NCBI GenBank assembly: GCA_014549065.1
Contig: JACDOX010000111.1
Location: forward strand, 444,532-508,531
DNA: 64,000 nucleotides
Reading direction: 5' to 3'
Origin: Cardinalis cardinalis
Taxonomy: Eukaryota; Chordata; Aves; Passeriformes; Cardinalidae
Part shown: piece by piece, positions 39,187 through 52,564 of the stretch
How the letters are laid out: every line of letters starts with the position of its first letter
How positions within the stretch are numbered: position 1 is the stretch's first letter
Position numbers and translations under genes: made by a program
The notes under the pieces: model-generated
Told to the model about the DNA's origin: nothing
What the model saw: the letters and a program-made list of their open reading frames with translations, nothing else
The model's database searches: none

Positions 39187-41930
39187 TAAGTTTCTTTCCT
39201 TGATTCTACATTCCATGTTGTCATTTGCTAAATAAAATCCTAAAAGTATGGCTGCTCATACCTGTAGGTTTTGTAGCTCAGAGGGCTTGAGTACTTTGAA
39301 AATATTTATTTCTGGCAAGTCAAGGTTGTCCCGAATAAACAAAAAAAGTTCTCCCACTGTCTAAATGGTGAATACCAGGGCTTTCTAAAGACAGGCATGA
39401 TCTTTTTTGATGGCTGCAAGGTTAGNGAACAAGTTGAAAATCTGCTGGTAGACATCGCCTTTGGGTAACTGAGGGTATTTTGTTCCAGTTGTGAGATTTT
39501 ATTTATTTCTTTCCACACTGTTGCTTCCTTAGCACTGCTTTCCTAATATTAGATAAGAAAGTAAAGTTATTGGTGTTTTTAAGTGTTCTTGTAAATCAAT
39601 ATACGTGTTCACAATATATATGAAAAGAGGCTTTTGTCTACACGATTTGTTTTGAAAGCTTGAATGTTGAAGTTTAGTTGTAAGAGGGAACAAAACATGA
39701 CTTTTTAGCAATGGACAGGTATTTTTATTCAACATGAAGAAACCAAGAAGAGGGGCAGCCCTGAAATTACCACATTCTTTCTTTGAGAGAAAATTACTGG
39801 TTCTTCCTGAGTTAGGTTTTATCTAAATGAGAAGGATACAACCCGACATGTGAAATGGTCTTTTGTGCGTGTTTTGTATTTGATCTTCTTTCTCTCTGCC
39901 TACCAACTCTTCTTTTTATGCTCCCTATGTATTCCTTCCTAGTCAGTCTGGGCATATGTAATTGNACCTCCTAAATTTCTCTGATCTTCCTGCATTGTGT
40001 TTTCTGGTGGATTTGAGCTGCTGATGTTGGAGTAACCACATCACACAGGTTTGTTAGGTAAAACTGGCTTACCCACTACAGGCAAGAATTTGATCTGAGA
40101 TGTCCACATAAAAAATAATTCTCACGTTTTACCACTGAGGTAGTAGAAAAGCCACAATAAAAACATTAGGTAAAGCAGAAAATTGTTATTTGCGAGTCTT
40201 CTGCGTTTTTAAATGAGTTTATTAGCCTACAGTTTTGTGAAATAATTGTTCTATGCTTTCCTCTCTGTACATTTTGATTCAATACTGTCTTGCATTTTAT
40301 TTTGAAAATCCCAAAGCATTGACCGAGACACTTTAATTACCCTATTATGAAATAATTATGTACACCTTGGGTAGTCATACTCAGATAATTAACAAGATTC
40401 TGAAATAGAAAAAAAAAAAAGGGGTTACTTCTATTTTTAACATGATGATAGCTCAGAAATGTGAGACAAAAGCAGTAATTAGTTTTTAATGACAACCCTA
40501 TTATAATTTATGTTTGTACACACAAAAAGCAAGTCTGAACAATTTGAATTACTACACAAATACTGCACCTGACTTCAGGCCACATGAAAGAAGGAATTAC
40601 AAAGCTAAATTATTTGAGGGGTGATGATTGTTTATCATATGTATGTCCTTGTTTCCTTTGTACACAAAAACCATCAGTTTTTGTAGCAGTGATAGAAACT
40701 GAGGCAGTAGGAGCACCTGTGCTCGAGATGTGGGAGGAAATGGAAGGGCTGTGGCAGGATGTGTTGTTGTGCTGGAGGGGATGCTTTGGTAAAGGGATTC
40801 ACAGCAGACTGGTGTTTGTGAGGAGTGAGACTGCATTGTCTGAGTCTGAGCAGTTAGGGGCACACTCTGTAACTGTGACCANAAAAACAAACTTGGAGTT
40901 AGCACAAAAGCATCTCTGTACATGTAGGTAATTCATTTTCCTCCATTNTGCTCTCTGTTCATTATGCTGTTACTGTAACCAGCTCAAGTGATTTGCAGCA
41001 AATTTCTGTCTACAGTAATAAAATATATTTCATTAGAGTCTAGTTACTCTGAAGGGACTGAAAAGGGGAATATNACACAGATCTGCAGAGGAGACATAAA
41101 CCCATCTGTGATGAGTGATTTGTGGGCTGGCAGGTGCTTTGCATGGAAACTAAGGCAGGCCCAGCACATAAAANGTGTGGAATAACCAAAGCTAAGACTT
41201 GGTGCCATTACTTGCACATAAATGAAACGTTGGTTCACTGCTGTTCATAGGCTGTGAGCTGCATGGGGCAGCTGCTAGAGCCCTGAATACCTTGCCAAAC
41301 NTATTGATACAGGAAAAATACAAGTGAAATAAGCGATTGTAGCATGTACCTGGGAACAACTGATTGAACCACTCAGGAAAATATACAGTTTGTGCCCATT
41401 TTTGAAAGCTTTTGTAAAAAGAAACATTTTAAAAATCAAAACACAATTCATAGAAACACTGATGAACAAGTAGCAATGAGGTTTAACACCAAAAAATGAG
41501 CTCTGTTTTGAGTGCCTTATTCATACACAAGCCCAAGCACTCTTTAGACTGGCCTGTATCTCAGATTACCAGCAGGCTGCATGGTGCTGCTGTAATAAAT
41601 TGCAGTGAAGCAGATGGCCATAATTGATGAAGTGCATGTGTAGACTAAGAAGCAGACCCTATCTCAGAAAGCTTTATTGCTAAGGTGAAAATATTATTTT
41701 AAAAGTATTTAAGTGTTACTGCATTACAAATGAGAGAGCATCTACCTGTGCAAAATGATTTCCCTCACAAACATCCCAGCTGCCCCTGCAGAGGGGCTCT
41801 TTACTCTGAAGGAAATGATCCCTTGGAGACTCTGGAGACACCTTACATCTGAGAAAGGCCAATTCTGCTCTTTATAATATAGAGTTGCAATTTTCTTCCC
41901 CATTTTTGGTGTTATTTACTGGCAGCTGTA

Positions 41931-42293
41931 TAGAATCATGACGTCATTTAGGTTGGAAAAGACCTCATAAGATGATCAAGTCCAACCATTAACCCAGCAG
42001 TGCCAAGTCCACCACTAAACCAGGTCCCTAAACTCCCCATCTACACATCTTTTAAAGAACCCAGGGGATGGTGACTACACCATTAACCTGGGCATCCTGT
42101 TCTCATGCTTGACAACTCTCTCAGTAAAGAAATTTTTACTGCTATGCAATGTAAACCTCCCCTAGCACAAATCGAGGCNAATTTTGCCTTTTGTGATTGC
42201 TTCTGTTACCCGAGAGAACAAACCAACCCTGACCTGGCTACAACCTCTTTCAGGCATTTGTAGAGACTGATGAGGTCCCCCATCAGCCTCCTG
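41931..42293 (-). repeat. CR1 LINE 3' fragment, antisense to CASK
   Basis: On the + strand it begins TAGAATCATGACGTCATTTA, continues GGTTGGAAAAGACCTC and AAGTCCAACCATTAACCCAG, and runs to CTGATGAGGTCCCCCATCAG. This is the reverse complement of a CR1 3' region. At about 360 bp it is one of the clearest copies in the window. Confidence 0.88.
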
Positions 42294-44281
42294 GTTTAAT
42301 TTAGAATACTGTTTTCTCTGTGGTATACAAGTGTCACTTAATATTCTATTACATTTTTTCCTAATGATCATTGATTTTTATCGGTGAGAATACATTGAGA
42401 AGGGTCACAGCTTCTTGCAATATTTCTAAAAGAAAGCAAATATTCATTTTGAAGGGTCTGAAAACTNGATTTTAGATTTATGAGTACATTATTTGCAGTT
42501 TATCCTCAGTATATATGGACTGAGAGTATTTCCATGCTGAAGAGCTCAGATACAGGAGCAGTGAGTGCATTCCAAAATACCTTGGTATTTGGTAATTTGC
42601 AGAGTATTGTCTCACCACTATACATAGGTGGGTTTGTTTTTCTTGGTATATTCTAAGAGAAATTTATTTCTTGGGACATTAGAAGAACTGATGTGTTAAG
42701 ATTTAGCAGTTAGGATGTAAATATAAATATAGTTGTGCACATATAGCTTTGCCATTTAATTTAGCTAACATGTAAAAATGCTTCAGATTTAAAATCTCAA
42801 ATTCATAAAAAGCAGTACTTAACAGGGTTGCAGTTGGCTTATATGAGGTAAGTGAAGATGGCAAATATATAAAAACTGGCCAGGTGAGGGGAAAAATGCC
42901 ATTGTGCACAAGCCTTAAACATTCATGGTGTAAAACTCAGTAAACTCAGTTAGAGTAGTATGTCAACTCTGAATTTTCTTATTTTCATTAAGTAATAATT
43001 CAGTTCCCTAAATTAAGCAGGGCTTCTAAAGCTTTCTCATTCTTCATCTATAAATTAAATTGTAAGCCACACACTATTAGGTCTGCAAATGCAAAGCTAT
43101 CAATACCCCAGTATGAAAGCAAAGATTTCTTAAGCAGTATACAGTCTGTTCTTCAGTCACTGCTGGTGTCAGAGCAGATTTATATATTTTTTTAAACTTA
43201 CTGTGTATATCTATTTATTTATTTTAAATATATTGGTCCCAGTCAGTTCATGTCCCTTCCATGAGCTCCCTCTGCTGGTGTCAGGGAATTCTCTCAGTTT
43301 ATGACTGTGTTCTGATTTTTCNCAAATTTTTTTGCATCATCCATTTATGTCTTCAGCATGAATATATTTGTATGTTTACTTCAATGAATTTTAACTTCTT
43401 TTTTTTTTGTGCTTTTCANGTGCTTATCCTGATAGTTGCAAACCCTTGAGACTTCCTGAACTTTCATTNCATCAATATTCAAAACATTATTGCTCTCATA
43501 TCATACAAGGCTTTCAGTTTCTGCANAGTCATCTTGTGGTTGAGTTATTGCTGAGTTTTTAGTCTGTTGGNTCACTGCATTTTCTGGGATTTCTTATAAC
43601 TGAGGTTGACTCTGGCTTTTTTTCAGCCTCAGCTAGACAAAAGTCTCATGATTTTCAGGTAAAATTCAATGTCATGTATTGAATATATTGTATCACATGG
43701 AGTGATAAAAGCCCTCTTTACACGTGAATCACTATCTTCTCTTTAAGAAAAAGATTTGTCTTGAAAAAATGGTCAATTGAAGTGGGAGATTAAAGTACAT
43801 CTGACTCCTGTTTGTGCTTGGGAGGCCAACAGAGTTCATCTTAATGGAGTAAAACTTTAAAACATATGTGCCAAGAAGAAATTCAAACTGGCACTTACTG
43901 ATACAAAATTTCAATTTAAAATGCTGGAATCTGTAAGTGGGAGATAGAAATACATGTTAAAGACCATGCTGATTATGAACACCTTGTGTAATAGAAAAAT
44001 TAATGTGAAAACNTTACACTCCTCCCTCCCTGTCTCGGGAACTATTGATGCTGCTAAAAAGCTTGAGTGCCTCTGGATCTTTAATTTCACTGACTTGTTA
44101 TAAAGTACAGATAATTAGTCTTCTAAAGGGTTCTGCTGCTTCATGAGAATGTCATCTCCTTATTTTTGGTAGCTGATCATACATTTTATATATTCTACAT
44201 TTGAGAGAGGGTTGAGAGGTTGACATGAGGGATTTTTTCCAATGAGCCAGTGAATTCCAGGTCCCTGCCCCATGGCTGCTC

Positions 44282-44385
44282 TATGGACTCTGTGATATCC
44301 TCTGAGTGATATTTATATATTTATTTTTAAGTATTTACATCCTCTGGGATGTATGGACTCTGTGATACCCTCTGGGTGATATTTA
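44282..44385. repeat. 34-bp direct repeat, offset 70 bp
   Basis: A unit starting TATGGACTCTGTGATA at 44282-44315 recurs at 44352-44385 with two transitions. The intervening 36 bp is AT-rich in its first part. It looks like a local duplication followed by divergence, inside CASK intron 3. Confidence 0.88.
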
Positions 44386-45730
44386 GCCCTGTATGCAGAC
44401 CTGGTGTCAGGAGTTGGGCAAGACAGAAAAACTGCTGGGAGTAAAACAGGAATATTGATGCAGTGAAGAACAGACATGGTTTGGCAATAAGGGGCTTTTT
44501 GCACTCTTCAATGTGCTTTTCTTTTGGTCATNAGTCCCTCTTACAGTTGTCAGTGCTCTATCCACATGGTAGTGTATTTTGAATGAGGGAGACCTTAGGG
44601 ATTTATTTGGGAATCAAAGCTTCTGCACATGGCTTGTGGCTCCCTAAGCAGAAATTTGGCATTGCAGGTATGTAACAAAGCAGAAGTGATGCTGATATTC
44701 AGAATAACTTACTGAAATAGCCCTGGGAATGTTGGCTGTCCAGATGCCCTGGAAATTCTGCTTTTTGGGTTTTTTCTCCCTTGATTCTTTGTGGAGATTG
44801 AAAAAAAAAAGGTGTGAAGGCTGAAGATGTCGTGTTACATTGAATATTTTTGCAAGTGTCTTATTAAACATGAGTTATGTGATGTTTATTTTATTGTTCC
44901 TGTTCTTGTTACCTTGTTCTCTTCTTGCNGCATCAGGCTGAGAACATTTCTAGATAAAAATCTTAGGTCCCTTTCAGGAGATGGAAAAGAAGGGCAGCAC
45001 CAGGCTGCTTTCATTTTAGAGAAATGCCAGCCTAATTTCAGACTAAGGTCTGTGAATTTATCTGTATCCAAAGTGTAGTGTTGCTCATTGTGGGGAGTTT
45101 GGTGATCAGAAAGATGAGGGAGAAGAGGAAAAGGTATCAAGTATCAGAGCTGGTGATACAGTATGTGGGCTGTCAGTCTTCTCAGGTGTCTGTGAGCTGT
45201 AAAATCTCATCTTGGCTGCTTAATTATGCAGAGGACAATGCCAACTGGGAAGACTGTGTTGTATTCCAGAGTATTTTTTAAAGTCTTCATTTAAAATTCA
45301 ACTTGAGTAACATTTTTTTATTACTACAGTCGTTAGTATGGAGTTGCACTTGTAATGCTTATAAGAACACACTTAACCTAATATCAGGAGCTAATTGTTA
45401 AATTGCAGTGTCCTCTTTGCAGGGCATTGACTTTTCTTGCACACCTTGTTCAATGAGCAGTTTAAGCAATTAAGTAAATGTTTGGTGTTGGTAATGCTTT
45501 AAGAGAACTGNTACATGACTTGAGGGACATAAAATGGTTAACCTGTGGCAAGCCATTTTCTATTAGATTACCCATTAAATGTTGTTTTAATTGAATAATG
45601 CACTCTACTTGTATCTAGAATACTTTATGTAAGAATTATGTACGGGAAATAAATAGATTTTTTNAAGCATTTTTATGTAATTGATTGTAGTTACCAATTT
45701 TTAAGCATTTTTGCCTCTTTTTACCTGCAG

Positions 45731-45808
45731 TATGGATGGAGCAGACCTGTGTTTTGAAATTGTGAAGAGAGCAGATGCTGGATTTGTCTACAGNGAGGCT
45801 GTAGCCAG
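45731..45808 (+). CDS. CASK: CASK exon 4
   Basis: The exon completes Phe93 and encodes MDGADLCFEIVKRADAGFVY, then S/R(N)-EAVA, ending with the first two bases of Ser119. This is the hinge and the alpha-D to alpha-E linker of the CaM-kinase-like domain. The acceptor is CCTGCAG ending at 45730. The donor GTATTT at 45809 lacks the usual A at +4 and G at +5, so it is the weakest splice site of the four exons. The length of 78 nt equals 1+25 codons+2. The AGN codon at residue 114 is Ser if N is a pyrimidine, as in the conserved protein. Confidence 0.96.
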
Positions 45809-47238
<1,430 letters not shown>

Positions 47239-50200
47239 TGAATTTCAATTTCTATAATTTAGAGAGTGGAGGAGCTGTAGAAAAGGAATTTCTATTTGCT
47301 GAGTGTGTCTTTACTCTTATTGTGTCATGTAAGATTGAAGCCCACCCTAATTCCATCAACATAGAACATTTAGGAGGTCTGTATTCACNAACTGTACATG
47401 CATTTGATTACAACATGCTTTGAAAGTCAGTTTAATTTCTAGTTTTTGAATATTCATACAGAATCTGCTTTCATTTTCTTCTTGTTAGGAAAATGTGTAT
47501 ATAAATTAATTGCATAAATTTAACTGGAATTGGTAGTTTATTGGCATCAATTTGACAGCATAATGACAGCCCTCATTCACACTAAGATTTCACAGAGATG
47601 CACAGGCTTAAATGCTACAATATTAGTAATATTGTCTGCTTCTTGGAGACAGTCCAATAAACATTTATTATTATGAAAACTTCTTTAATATAAATAAGTT
47701 TGGGAGGATAAATGTAGTGTTTAATACCAGTGTGTGTACATATTGGTTTAAATCTGGTAAACTTTATGCTGTTTCTATGGATATTTATGGAAGTAGTTTA
47801 TCCTAAAGTACTTCATTGTAAGTAGCTGGGAGTTTTAACTCAAGTGGGCTTGACTCTCTTCAATTTGAATATGCATATTCTTTGTTAATGTCATTGCCTA
47901 AAGTAGTTATTCCCACTTCTCCAAGAGTTTGGTTTCATCCAAAGTGAGTCAAGTACTGTAGGAATTAAGGAAAATACTAGCAAGCTCTGATGGTGCAGTT
48001 TGAGAAGTGACTCTTGTATTTTAGTTAATAGAGAAGATGTAGAGAGGGTAAACTGTGCTTCAGACTCCTGCAGGTGACCTGTGAGGGGAGAGAGTACAGA
48101 CATTGAACTGGTGGTTTTTATGAGAAGTCATTTGGTCTTCTGTACCAGACGTTGCAGGCCATTCACAACCTCTTACTCCTTTCCTTTTAAAATCAAGAAA
48201 ATTATTATGTAACAGGACTTCTTTTTAAGTTTGTTGTTTTATAGTAATTTCTTAAAGCAGTGTCCAAAAATTAGAATTTTTGAATGCCAGCTCTTAATTG
48301 CTGGTAGAATGTCTCATCCTGTTCTGTGTTGAGGGTTCTAGGTACTTTAAATTATTTGGTTTTGGCACCATTTGCATTTCAGAATTAATGTCATCTTTAT
48401 GTTGCTGTGCCTTTGTGAAAGCTCCGCTCGCTTTTCTTGGACCATATTCTTGAAAGAAAACCAAGTGTTTGCTTCAAGGGCCTTTGAGGGAGGCTGTTTG
48501 CTGAGGGTAAAGTGGGGATTTATTTTAGTGCTTATCTTGTCTCTTAGAACCTCAGAATCACAGGGTTATTGTTTTTTTTTAATACCATTCTTAGAAATGA
48601 ACCTGTTCAAATTACATGGGTTAGGAAAAAATGTCTAAGGTATCGGTGTAAAGCAGTGTAAACCTGCAGTGTTTTGTTTTGGCAGAAGCAGTGCAGAGCT
48701 GTGGGGTTTGGGAGTTGAACACATTAAACTGCATAATCCAGGCTCTAGATGTCACTGTAGATGTTGTTTTGAAAGGAAGTAGACTAAATGACCACTTTAG
48801 AAATTACCTGAATGGGTGAAAGTGAAAGTGCTTTAATAAAATCTGTAAGGTTGATATAGTCGAGCTACATTTTTCTCCCTTTTAGCCTTTCTGTGAATGT
48901 TATTTTGAAATGTAAAATGCTTGGTCATTTTTTACTGCTCAGGAAAATCAGCACCTTATAGTCCATGTAAGGTTCAGGTGTCTTTCAGCTGTTTTTGTGC
49001 TCCCTTAGCTCCTGGCTGATGAAGAAGTTAGACAGTTTTAGAGTAGACAGAATTAAAGTTTGCTGTTATCTGGTGCCAGAAATTTCACCTGGCTTTTCTA
49101 AGTGACTCCAGCCTGGGACAAACTCCCTGTGCCCCACATTCACCTCTGATGTCAGAATCAAAATGTGAAACCTTTCACAGGATGATCTACAGTTGTCCTA
49201 ATTGCTCTGTGAGACCAGATGTTTCTTGAGCCTGTTTACATCATTTGACCCCCTTCAGCATTGCTTAAAGGCTTTATAATCAGTGAGAATTACAAATCTG
49301 CTTCACCCTCAGTTAACATGATCCCACAGTGCTTGGAAGCTGGATCATATGGTAAGGAAAACAGAAGATGCAGGAANGTAGAAAACTCAAGACAGTTGTG
49401 CATCAGAAATGTGAATGTCAAGAACTTTTTCCCTTACCACAACNTTCCTGTTCTTTCAACCTACTGATAGAGGACTCAGCAATTCCTTTTCTTCTGTCAT
49501 AACCTTGCTGTGTCAGGAATACCCAGCAGGTGACTGTTGAAGTAGCAGCATTGAAAGGAAGTGTTTTCCTTTACCAAATGTAATTACAGAGCAGCTTGTG
49601 TACAGAGAAATCTTTACGTAAGAGAACAACAAAAGGGAAGGGGGAGGGATGTGGGTCTGAAATGAGATTCTTGTGTTTTCTTGTAAAACTCCTGCTGCAA
49701 TTTGAGTACTATTTGTTACTGGCTTATTTTTGCAATAACTTTAACAGAATGGTTTTTATCAGTAAAACATCAAGAGGTTTTGCAATCTTTTGTGAGCCTT
49801 TATTGTTATGTAGAATTTTCCATAGTTGCAAAATTGTTGCTATAAAAATACTTCTTAGTATAACTGAGGGATATAAGAGTGAGAGTATATAAGGTGTAGG
49901 AGTAATTTAATCATATCAAGAACTTTAATTGCTGAAGTTTTATCCTTAACTTATTCCAAGTGCTCCAGCTTTGTTCCATGATTTTCACATAGTTTGAGTA
50001 CCTGTATATGTTACTGATTAGCAAATTGATGTGCAACTGGGGTCAGGGGGAGCCTGTCAGCAAAATGCAGACATCCAAAATTTTCATTGTGGCTTTATCT
50101 GGATAGGTAGGAATGTTTGTTTCCTACATGTGATCATCTAAATAGATAAACCTGCTAAAGCAAAAATACATATTCTGCCTTCTCTGTCATTAAGATTCAG

Positions 50201-51952
50201 TTCAACATTTCGGTGACTGGGAGTCAAAACCAGGGAGTTTTTCCAGCGAATAGCACCAAGTATTATGCTCTGCCCTGTGTGTCATATACACATCTGAGTT
50301 GGTCCAGGTGACCTGAGACTTGATCTGTGGGTAGATCAGCATGATGATTTTTGCACTATACAGAACTTAACCCATAATATGAATTCTGAGAGCACACTCA
50401 GTTACCACTTCTGTCTTTCATTGCCTGAACTGCTTCTAGCTCAGCATTTCATATTTTGCTGGTAGAGTTCAACACTCCTACACTTCTGCTTTTAGGCATT
50501 TCTAAAAAATGAGTAAAAGTAGTATATATGNGTTTGTGTGTGTTTATGTAACTGTATATTTGGCTATTTAAAAAATAACCAGAATAGAATCTTTTCTTTA
50601 TCTTTTTCCATCTTTGAATACCCAAAACAAGATATCTGTTGCATGTTACTTTCCTTCCAGTCTTTTCACTTTGAAACTTCTTTTATGCTTTCTGGGGACA
50701 TGCAGTAATAATTGGTNTTTTTTCTGTATTTTCTAGAGCTTACTAGATCCTTGAGATCCAGTAGCAACTTCTTGGTGAGGATTTTGTTGCAGATTAAGTT
50801 GTTACAAAGTGGTTAAGGCTGCAAAACCACTATCAGGTTGCAATTGAAACATCCTACCTGGCCACATTTTTTTCTGAGGTACACTTCCTCATTCAATGTA
50901 CAAGTTGAGACCCCAAAAACAAAACTTTCAGTATCATTTCTCAGTGTTTCTTCAGGCAATGCTCTTTTCCCACTGTTTGTTTTTACTCCTGTGCCCCTGC
51001 TTCCTNTCTCAAGGTCCTCATGCTTGTTTTGTCCAGCCCTTTTCCTGTTGACCTGTTAGTATGTTCGGAAGCAGTTTTGCTGAGAAAAGTATTTCTTCTG
51101 CTTGGCCTGCCTGGAGTTGGAACATTTACAGACTTTATGGTCANTAAGTTTATATGTTTCAGTCATTTGCTCACACAGTCAGAAAACTCATGTCCTCTGA
51201 TTGATGAGCTGGCTTCCCATGCAGCACATTTGAATGGCTTAACCAAAAATTTGACAGACTCTTGTGGTCTCCAAACTGCTTTGCAAACCAGGTGCTGGTG
51301 CCTGTTTGCCTTATGATTTTGTATTCATTGCAATAGAAATGAGTTGTTTTATTGTTTTCATTAAACAATTCACGTGTCACCTGCTGACTTCTGATTTTGG
51401 CACCAGCATGTCCAAGCAATGCAAGAAGTTTTCTACATAAGCTCTGTTTTGCTGCAGTGTTTTTCTAACTATCCTCATCCCTCATACCTTTAAGGTTTGG
51501 GGGATTTTCCTCTATAAACNCTACTGTCAAATGCTAGACCAGTGCAGGACTCAATTTGTAGTTTCTCAAATTGCCTGTACTGCACAAAAGCTTCTCCACT
51601 ATTTGAAGCAAGAAAAACTTTGATGCAGTTAAGGACTTTAAAAGACATCATCTTGGGCAGATTACATAAGAAAATAATCAGGCAAATGTCATTTTTTGGT
51701 GCTGTGTAGAAGTGTTGGAATGGGATCTTGCTTAGAGTCTGTCACAAAGNTATATTTGATTAGTAGCTCCCAAAGTTTCATTCATTTTCTTGCCTTTTTG
51801 ATAAGCACTGGGGAACAAGTGGTTGTGACTAGAAAAAGGTAGAAAGAATGTCTTCAGCCTATGCTGCCCTCAAAAACTGTGTTTAGAGAAACAAGCCCAG
51901 GCAGGCATTTTGCTGAGATAACTGCAGCTACATTCCCTGTAAAGTGTGCTTC

Positions 51953-52004
51953 AGGAAGGACAGAAGTGGTGGGGTTTGAGGAAGGACAGAAGTGGTGGGG
52001 TTTG
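51953..52004. repeat. 26-bp perfect tandem duplication
   Basis: The unit beginning AGGAAGGACAGAAGTGG occurs at 51953-51978 and again at 51979-52004 with no mismatch. It lies about 560 bp downstream of the GPR82 stop codon. Perfect identity suggests a recent event and a likely length polymorphism. Confidence 0.95.
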
Positions 52005-52424
52005 TGTCTGTGCAGATCAGAAGAGCACTTTGGTAGTGAACAGCTCTGCTCACCCAGACTTGCAGCTGATGATCTGAAACCAGTCCTGTCAGCAGCACTT
52101 TGCCATCTGGAAANCTTTGACTGCTCAGTTCTGCCTTGCTGTGGTTACTTGGCTGTTGGATGTGGAGCACAATTGGGGTTCACCCATCCCAAGGAAAGTG
52201 TCTGTGCTTTGTTCAACCTTCTTGTGAAGGAAACCTGTGTCCAGAACTCTTGCTGATAACNAGAGCTGAGTCCTCAACTTCAGCCTAGTTTTTGCCTTCT
52301 TCCTTGACTTTTTAGGTAAAAGGAACTGTCTATAGGTCAAATGCAACGCGTCTTTTGTATTACATGGATGAATGGGTATCACACTCTACAGACTGCTTGG
52401 ATTCATTTGGATATACACATTGGA

Positions 52425-52496
52425 TTTATTATGGCCAATGTTGATGCAGCAAGCAAGATGATTTGAAAAGAAAATAAGATATGTTACCATTTTATT
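52425..52496 (-). terminator. GPR82: Candidate GPR82 polyadenylation signals
   Basis: Two AATAAA hexamers lie on the minus strand at 52496-52491 and 52430-52425, 69 and 135 bp past the GPR82 stop. They would give a short 3'UTR. Hexamers are common by chance in AT-rich DNA, so use of these sites is inferred from position only. Confidence 0.45.
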
Positions 52497-52564
52497 TAAA
52501 TATTTGCCATTTTATATCAAAGCCTGCCTAAAGGTAGTTAAAATTAGTTTATCACTATAGTCTA

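Noticed and set aside
48945..48957. GAAAATCAGCACC resembles part of the expected next CASK exon
   Set aside because: Only a short string matches. The surrounding frame does not encode the expected PHCVLL or kinase residues, and there are no suitable splice sites.
51861..52256. 131-codon + strand frame near GPR82
   Set aside because: Contains the tandem 26-bp duplication read in two frames, shows no recognisable domain and lacks exon-like boundaries; considered noncoding.
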